Assembly: GCA_037501455.1 (NCBI GenBank)
Contig: CM074864.1
Coordinates: forward strand, 25,104,001-25,168,000
DNA: 64,000 nucleotides
DNA from: Lantana camara
Lineage: Eukaryota; Streptophyta; Magnoliopsida; Lamiales; Verbenaceae
Direction of reading: 5' to 3'
Position numbers and translations under genes: made by a program. The notes beneath the pieces were generated by a model. That model did not search any database. It was not told where the DNA came from and saw nothing but the letters and a program-made list of their open reading frames with translations. Shown in pieces: positions 58,147 to 64,000 of this stretch. Numbering within the stretch: position 1 is the first letter of the stretch; every line of letters starts with the position of its first letter.

Positions 58147-59090
58147 ATATACGCAGTAGCAGAAAACAGGGGAAAAACAGGGCATTTTCATGCCAAAAAT
58201 CACCAAAACATCAACAAATGCATGATCACCTCATAGCAAATATCAAAACACATCAAATATACATTATACTACACTTATTCACTGAAACAACCAAGAAATA
58301 CACATCAGGGCATCAAGATTTCATGATTAAAACCCCATATTCATACATATGCTTCCAATCTTCATGAACTTCAATATATCCATGCAACTTCCAATTCTCA
58401 TGATCCTAACATGCTTCTAACTCCAAATATTGCAAGAATTCATTACATAATTCATGAACCCTACTTCCATGTCAAACAAGAAATTCATCCAAGTTCATGC
58501 CATACTTTAAATTCAATCAAGAAATAAGATGAAGTGGAGAAATGATGATGAGGATGCTCCTAGCTTCAATGATCCTTCAAGAAGTTAGCTTGAAAATGAG
58601 ATAAAATTTCCTCCTTCTCCTTGGTGTTTTAATCGGTATATGGTGTGTGTGTGTGTGAAGAAATTGGATGAAATATAATGATCAAGTGTATGAGAGGAAT
58701 GTATACATACAATGTAATATAATGCTAATTAATCTAAAGTCTTCCAAGAATTAGATGAATCACCACATTTTGCAAACAAGTCCCTATCTCATTTGAATTA
58801 ATTCAATTAAGTTCTATCCATACACAAAAAAGGCCACTTAGCTCCAAGTCATGAAATATAATTAAATCCAAGAATTTACACAACAGATCAATCAAGGACA
58901 TTCAATTCAATTAAATCACTCAGTTCATATAATTTATATAAATGACGATTCATGTAAATGCATAGAAATGTCATGCAGATAATATAACGAAAGGGCAATT
59001 AATTGAATGATACTTAAATTTAAACCTCCGAACTCCCGAAGACCCGCTCGTGGCGTGCTTACCTGAACTTCCGAAATTTGGGGCGTTACA

Positions 59091-59138
59091 CAACTTGTTT
59101 GACTCGAGGATCGATACAAGAGGGTTTTTGGTTGCCAT
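59091..59138 (-). pseudogene. C1 gag start (first 16 codons)
   Basis: ATG at 59138-59136, reading MATKNPLVSILESNKL, then the CAACT duplication and G2. The frame resumes at 48971 with TGPNYSGWLM. 'LTGxNYxxWL' is the standard N-terminal phrase of copia Gag, so the start is well supported. Confidence 0.9.
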
Positions 59139-61359
59139 TTCGAAACACGTAGAGAATCACAGAATCTACGACCTAAATGGTAAAACAAAGAACTAGTGAG
59201 CATGATAAATTATAACGATATACAAAAGATATGGTCATTAATCTAATGTAGCTCCCACTGTTTTTCAAAGATCTATAATTCCCAAAGATAAAAGAGGAAC
59301 ACGTTTCCCAATGGGTACTAAGATCCTAAGCATTTCATCTTGAACCCACGACTCATGGACATTCTAAGTAAAACCCTAGGTAGGTACAACTTACCAATCC
59401 GAACACCTTTAGAACTCTTAGTAGTTGTTTTTGCATCACTTATCTTTCAATATGGACCCACGACTCGTGCGACATCCATATTTACTTAGGCGTTAAGCTC
59501 GACCCATCAATCATAAGATCATGATCAAAACTTAGTTCGAACGACCCACGACTCGCGGACATCGCCCTTGCCAAAATTGACCACGAAATATTGATCATTT
59601 AAAATGATCAATTAGGTAACTAAGAACTAAAAAGCTCCACTAGCTATCCCATGACTCGCGGACAATAACTAGCTTCACTTACTAAACTTAAAACCTATTG
59701 ATGGAATGCCAGGACTTTAATTCAAAATTTACATCTCGAATTAAACACCTATTGTTCGAAATTAGCTTAATATTTAACGGGAATTTTCGAATCAACCAGA
59801 GAGTTGTCCGGTTTGACCTCACCAACATATATGTCATCCAATTTTAATTAGTCTTGATTAATGCAAGTACAACTTAAATGCATTTCACACAAGCACTTAG
59901 CAGATAACATGTCCTAGCATGATAATAACATGTGATGATCATGGGTTCTACCTATCTTATGCGTGATACGTGGGAGCCACTCCACAATCACAAGTTCTAA
60001 CATACATGCCACATAAACAGTTTCACTCACATAAGGGAAAGCGGTAACAAAATACGAGCCCTATCTCTATTAAATTTTACAATTGAGATTCCCCACCCTA
60101 ACATTTTGAGTGTTCTTCACTTATGGCCTCCTTGTTACTTGAATGTGGTTCATCTTACTCCATGGGTGCATTGTCTCCAAAATGAAAATAAAACCTCACC
60201 ACCTATTCTACTCTAAAAAAAAAATGAAAAAGTACTGAAAAGTAATAAGGCTCAACCTTCATATTGGCCTTAGACAAATACACGGGGTATACCCCGGCCT
60301 CAAAACAGTAATATGGAAAGCCACATAATAAATCACATAACAGTACGCACATAAGTGAGGCTCCAACCTCAATTGAAAACCACAACTATAGGGCTCCAAC
60401 CCCAATTTAAACCATCCATGTGCATATATTAAAACCATACATAAGTCTAAACCCATGATCACCTAACATGCTTCTTGCGAGAATTTAATCTTAGTCAATA
60501 AATTAAAATTCCCATTTCAAGCCCTAATGACTTGGAATACGACTTGATGTAAATCTTATTTATAAAAATTTTCAATAAATCCCAAATTACTAAAACAAAT
60601 AAAATTCCAATTAATTTCTGAAAATTAACAATTTTATTGAAGGTGTAACTTCCCAAATTATAAACCGTTCCTATTTCTCAAAAAAAAATCCTAATTTTAA
60701 CACTTATTCAAAATAAATTAATTTAATTAAAAACAAGTTTTAATAAAATAAATAAAATTCGGATTGGATTGCATGAGATACGAAAATGGATTACGAGGGA
60801 AAAACGAGCCCGTACGCGAAGAGGACTGCACGTGTCACAGGCGCGCGCACAACGTGCGGCCAACGCCGCACGAGTGTGCACACTGCGCGCGGCTGCGTGC
60901 GGCCCTCTCGGCCTCTTGCGGGCGATCTGGGTGAGAGTCTCGGCAGCATGTGCTGAGATGCACAGGCACATCCGGAAGGCTCCCGCGCGGTGGAGCGAGA
61001 AGTGCTAGGCGCTGAGGCCCTTGAGTGTGCCTAGCGGCGGGCGGTGGCGCGTGAAGCCCGCGCGCACGACGCCTTCCCGTGTGGGGTTTAGCGTGTTCGT
61101 AATCCAGGCTTTTCGTTTCGTGTTTTCGTTCAAAAGCAAAACCAATCCAAGAAATCCAAAAACAGTTTATACAGTTTCAAATCTAAAATAGTTTTCAAAA
61201 ACAAATTTGAACAAAAACTGTTTTTAGAAACATTCAGGAAAAATACAGTTTCGTAATTTAAGCTTTCTAAAATAGTTACAAATACTCAATCGCATTAAGC
61301 CTAGGAATTTCTACCAAATTCAGAATAATCGAGACGAATCAGAAACACGATTAACGAGG
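59139..61359 (-). mobile_element. C1 long 5' leader between PBS and gag
   Basis: 2.2 kb of non-coding leader. It has four dispersed copies of a motif CCCACGACTCGCGGACAT (59345-59362, 59457-59475, 59545-59562, 59648-59665), degenerate 'ggctccaacc' repeats at 60248-60415, and a GC-rich block 60789-61080. Long leaders are known in Angela/BARE-type elements. I see no convincing ORF; short frames at 60723-61008 are low-complexity Arg/Ala text. Confidence 0.75.
60789..61080. other. GC-rich block in C1 leader
   Basis: About 290 bp of strikingly GC- and CG-rich sequence (e.g. GCGCGCGCACAACGTGCGGC) in an otherwise AT-rich leader. Function unknown; it could fold as RNA or be captured sequence. Confidence 0.6.
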
Positions 61360-61373
61360 TGGCTCTGATACCA
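61360..61373 (-). other. C1 primer-binding site
   Basis: Minus strand TGGTATCAGAGCCA, two bases inside the 5' LTR. Complementary to initiator Met-tRNA. Confidence 0.9.
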
Positions 61374-61745
61374 CTTGTCGAAAAAACCGAATTAGAAAGC
61401 AGCGGAAATTTTAAAATTTTCCAACAAAAGGATCGAAACTCGCAATCATGAATCCAAATTCGTAAGGAAAAGAAACTTACTTTTCAATAATCTTTCTTGA
61501 AGTGTTTCAAGCCACCCAAGAACGCTCTTCTCGTGGCTTGATCCCCTCTCCTTGGTAAAGCTCGAATCTTTAAAAACTTCTAACTTGAAGCTCTCTAGAG
61601 ATAGTCCACCAACTTGATTACAATCTAACTAGTAAGGATGATAGTTCTCTAGTTAGTGTTTAGGCTTAACCTAGGGTTTATTTGATCTTGGAGAAAGGAT
61701 GGTGTTCAACACATGAACCAAAAGAAATTTTTAATCACTCTCTAA

Positions 61746-61771
61746 GGGGAGCTCGAGCTCCCCTATATATA
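61746..61771 (-). promoter_or_regulatory. C1 5' LTR TATA box and perfect 18-bp palindrome
   Basis: Perfect GGGGAGCTCGAGCTCCCC (61746-61763) directly adjoining CTATATATA on the minus strand. Likely core promoter of C1. Confidence 0.65.
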
Positions 61772-62104
61772 ACATAGAGAGGGGCGGTCGAACCTAGTCC
61801 TAATGGACTAAGGATTTGGTCACTCTCTCTCTTATTACTTGATCATCAAGTAATTCCAAACTTTCACTTTGAATTCTAATTCAAATCAACTTTTAAGAGA
61901 GCTAAAAATACCCAAACTCCTTTTAGATAATATTATACTTTATTTATTAATAAATAAATAACTTATTTATCTAATTAATTAATTCATAATTAATTAAATA
62001 GATTAATTTCTCCAAAATAAGACTTTCATTTTAATTCAAAAATTAAACCAAAGTCTATTAAATAATTAACACATTAATTATTTAATACATAAATAAATAA
62101 ATAA

Positions 62105-62175
62105 GCACGGTGCACACGTGTCCATATAGGACACGTGTCACCCACGTGACCCACACGTGTACTTCACACGTGTGC
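62105..62175 (-). promoter_or_regulatory. ACGTG cluster in C1 5' LTR
   Basis: Five ACGTG cores in about 70 bp, at the same LTR position as 30310-30380. Confidence 0.55.
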
Positions 62176-62615
62176 AACCCTTTTGGCACGATTAACTCGT
62201 TTAATCATTTCAAAGCCTCAACTCATGTAACCAAGTTGTTGTTTGTGACCCTCTAGGTTCTCAATTCAATTAGCAGTGACCCTAATTAATTAATTAACTA
62301 ATTAATTAATTTGTCCCCAGATTAAACAACCATAGTCTAGCAACAGGTGTTTAACCCCTAGCTGAATTGGAATGTGTCGATTCGACAGAACCTTTAAGTC
62401 ATTGATTCATGTGAGATACAATCCTCCTACTTACTATCTCTCAACCAAGATCTAGGGAAAGGGAATAATCAGAACCCTAATAATCTGGTCTTAAAGCTAA
62501 GTGCATTTCATATCCATTTGATCTCAATCCAAGAAACCCTTTTCTTGATGTCTTGATCTACTGCCTTGGCCAAGGACTCCATATGGCATATGAATAACTT
62601 ACACAATAAGATATC

Positions 62616-62655
62616 TGTAACGCCCCAGCTTTCTGCATTTCAGGTATGATCGACA
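62616..62655 (+). mobile_element. Start of a plus-strand gypsy LTR (H)
   Basis: Forty bases, TGTAACGCCCCAGC ... TTTCAGGTATGATCGACA (elided), resembling LTR starts at 14071 and 6152. It is cut at once by copia LTR C2; the rest is outside the window. Confidence 0.75.
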
Positions 62656-64000
62656 TGTTAGGAATAGTGCCCTAGAAAGCCGATTGTATATCCGCTTTGT
62701 GCTTTTCCTTATTGTAATCACAGACAATCTTTGAATAAAATAACGAATTGAGGCAACACTTCTTTATATGCTCTTGTTTGGTATGCGTTTACTTTAGCTG
62801 TGCATGTATGAGAACTCCCCTAATCCTGATGACTTTAGGACTCTACCATTTAGGTGAAATGGTTCATGAAACGAGCCCTATATCACATAAGTCATGATTA
62901 GTAAAATACTCCAAGCCGATGAGTCCTACAGACAGTGGGAGTGTCAACCTGACTCCTCTAAGGCTTGCTTGTGGGATCACGCCCTTAAGAAGGACCACCT
63001 TGTTTCATGGAGGTGCAAAGTGTATAGTTGATACGTGCGTGATACATGAGGGTGCTTACTTTAATAAGTAAGTTCACTGAGGTGCCCCGTGTGAGAACAT
63101 TCCTAAATGGGAAAGGAAGTTTCTATTTCAGGAAATGGAAACTTCCAGATTAGGAAATATCTCACGAGTCATTGATGTTATTAATTGATCCTTAGACTTG
63201 AGGTTCCTTCTCACTTTATGAGTTAACTCTGTAGTCTTAGGTATAAGTTTTAAAGGGTGTCGCCTTAGACAACTGATTCAAGGCTTATGCTGGGGCTGCA
63301 CAAGTGATTCATGAAAGTGAATGAGAATCAAGAAAGGACCTACACTTGCATTTGCAAGGTGATCTCTTATTGTGTAAGTCATTCATATGTCATATGGAGT
63401 CCTTGGCCAAGGCAGTAGATCAAGACATCAAGAAAAGGGTTTCTTGGATTGAGATCAAATGGATATGAAATGCACTTAGCTTTAAGACCGAATTATTAGG
63501 GTTCTGATTATTCCCTTGCCCTAGATCTTGGTTGAGAGATAGTAAGTAGGAGGATTGTATCTCACATGAATCGATGACTTAAAGGTTCTGTCGAATCCGA
63601 ATATTCCAATTCAGCTAGGGGTTAAACACCTGTTGCTAGACTATGGTCGTTTAATCTGTGGACTGATTAATTAATTAGTGAATTAATTAATTGGGGTCAC
63701 TGCTAATTGAATTGAGAACCTAGAGGGTCACACACAACAACTTGGTTACATGAGTTGAGGCTTGAAAATGATTAAACGAGTTAATCGGGCCAAGAGGGTT
63801 CCACACGTGTGAAATCACACGTGTGGCTCACGTGAGTGACACGTGTCACTGTGACACGTGTCACACACGTGTGTATATATATATATTATATATATATTAA
63901 ATAATTAATTAGTTAATTATTTAATAGACTTTGGTTTAATTTTGAATTAAAAAGAAAGTCTAATTTTGGAGAAAATAATCTAGTTAATTAATTATGAATT
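62656..64000 (+). mobile_element. Plus-strand copia LTR C2, first 1345 bp
   Basis: TGTTAGGAATAGTGCCC start, same family as C1 and closest to the solo LTR 35814-37746. It runs off the window before its TATA box. Contains an ACGTG cluster at 63801-63873. Opposite orientation to the C1 LTR next to it, so 63369-64000 and about 61980-62612 form a long inverted repeat. Confidence 0.9.
63801..63873 (+). promoter_or_regulatory. ACGTG cluster in copia LTR C2
   Basis: Seven ACGTG cores in 73 bp, including CCACACGTGTG, CACACGTGTGG, CTCACGTGAG and two GACACGTGTC. The densest copy in the window. Confidence 0.6.

Larger units (their letters stand above)
48977..59090 (-). mobile_element. Chromovirus G2 (Ty3/gypsy, Tekay/Del-like), full length
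   Basis: 10.1 kb: LTRs 48977-51656 and 56414-59090, polypurine tract, primer-binding site, gag-pol, and CAACT duplications at 48972-48976 and 59091-59095. It splits C1 gag after codon 16, with the frame continuous across the duplication. The first 147 bp of its LTRs differ at about nine positions by hand count, so it is older than G1. Confidence 0.93.
56414..59090 (-). mobile_element. G2 5' LTR
   Basis: 2677 bp partner of 48977-51656. SL1 57189-57209 (arms kept, loop one change). Conserved block 57832-57955. Inverted-repeat array 57990-58146, whose last unit (58131-58146) is perfect here but decayed in the 3' LTR. Sense ORF of 166 codons at 57706-58206. Confidence 0.93.
61376..62615 (-). mobile_element. 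C1 5' LTR, 3' two thirds
   Basis: Matches 29650 onward of the 3' LTR, including the perfect palindrome plus TATA (61746-61771) and ACGTG cluster (62105-62175). It is truncated at 62615 by the TGTAACGCC gypsy LTR start; the probable duplication is ATATC (62611-62615). The remainder lies beyond the window. Confidence 0.9.

Noticed and set aside
60723..61008. Overlapping Arg/Ala-rich ORFs on both strands of the GC-rich leader block
   Set aside because: GC-rich DNA lacks stop codons on both strands; no motif supports a protein.

Overview
This window reads as plant nuclear heterochromatin, most likely from a flowering plant (a eudicot is my guess; the species cannot be told from the sequence). 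It is AT-rich and I find no intact cellular gene, rRNA, tRNA or CRISPR array. Nearly every base belongs to an LTR retrotransposon or a fragment of one, in a deep nest. Host-like or older material is limited to about 1.3 kb (12787-14070) holding remnants of a Mutator-like transposase and a LINE reverse transcriptase.

Layout. 1-4250: stacked 3' parts of three plus-strand chromovirus-type LTRs. 4251-6111: tail, polypurine tract and complete LTR of an Athila/Tat-type Ty3/gypsy element. 6112-12197: a minus-strand LTR split by a plus-strand solo LTR (6152-9213, target duplication CCGAG). 12198-12786: another minus LTR end. 12787-14070: transposase/LINE island. 14071-19941: two plus-strand LTRs. 19942-27390: minus-strand gypsy element E (LTR, polypurine tract, non-coding interior) split by a solo LTR (23829-27183, duplication GAAGG). 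27391-29649: start of minus LTR F. From 29650 to 62615 lies one minus-strand Ty1/copia element (C1, Angela/BARE-like) stretched by two inserted chromoviruses. G1 (31710-45156, duplication CTCAT) sits in its RNase H and G2 (48977-59090, duplication CAACT) in its gag. A solo copia LTR (35814-37746, duplication GATAA) sits inside the pol of G1. The 5' LTR of C1 is cut by the start of another gypsy LTR (62616), itself cut by a plus-strand copia LTR (62656 to the window end).

Coding content is gag-pol only, all on the minus strand. C1 encodes gag, protease, integrase, RT and RNase H. G1 and G2 encode gag with zinc knuckles, protease, RT, RNase H, integrase and a chromodomain-like tail. All three are broken by stops, frameshifts or deletions, so none looks autonomous.

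The most interesting signals are in the LTRs, not the proteins. (1) Most chromovirus LTR families carry, about 0.95-1.75 kb from the LTR start, an array of 3-6 short inverted repeats. The arm sequence is private to each family (GGTCGCG, GGTAACG, AAATCCA, GGTCCCC, GGGGTGACAC, CTACCCG), but the arm / short G- or C-rich centre / arm layout is kept. (2) Further downstream is a stem-loop whose loop (GGAGGTT) is conserved while its stem changes by paired substitutions. A second hairpin and a third one (CAGTC/GACTG) also recur. (3) The copia LTRs have an 18-bp palindrome abutting the TATA box and a dense ACGTG cluster. These patterns suggest preserved cis-elements, but that is an inference from hand reading and needs alignment-based tests.
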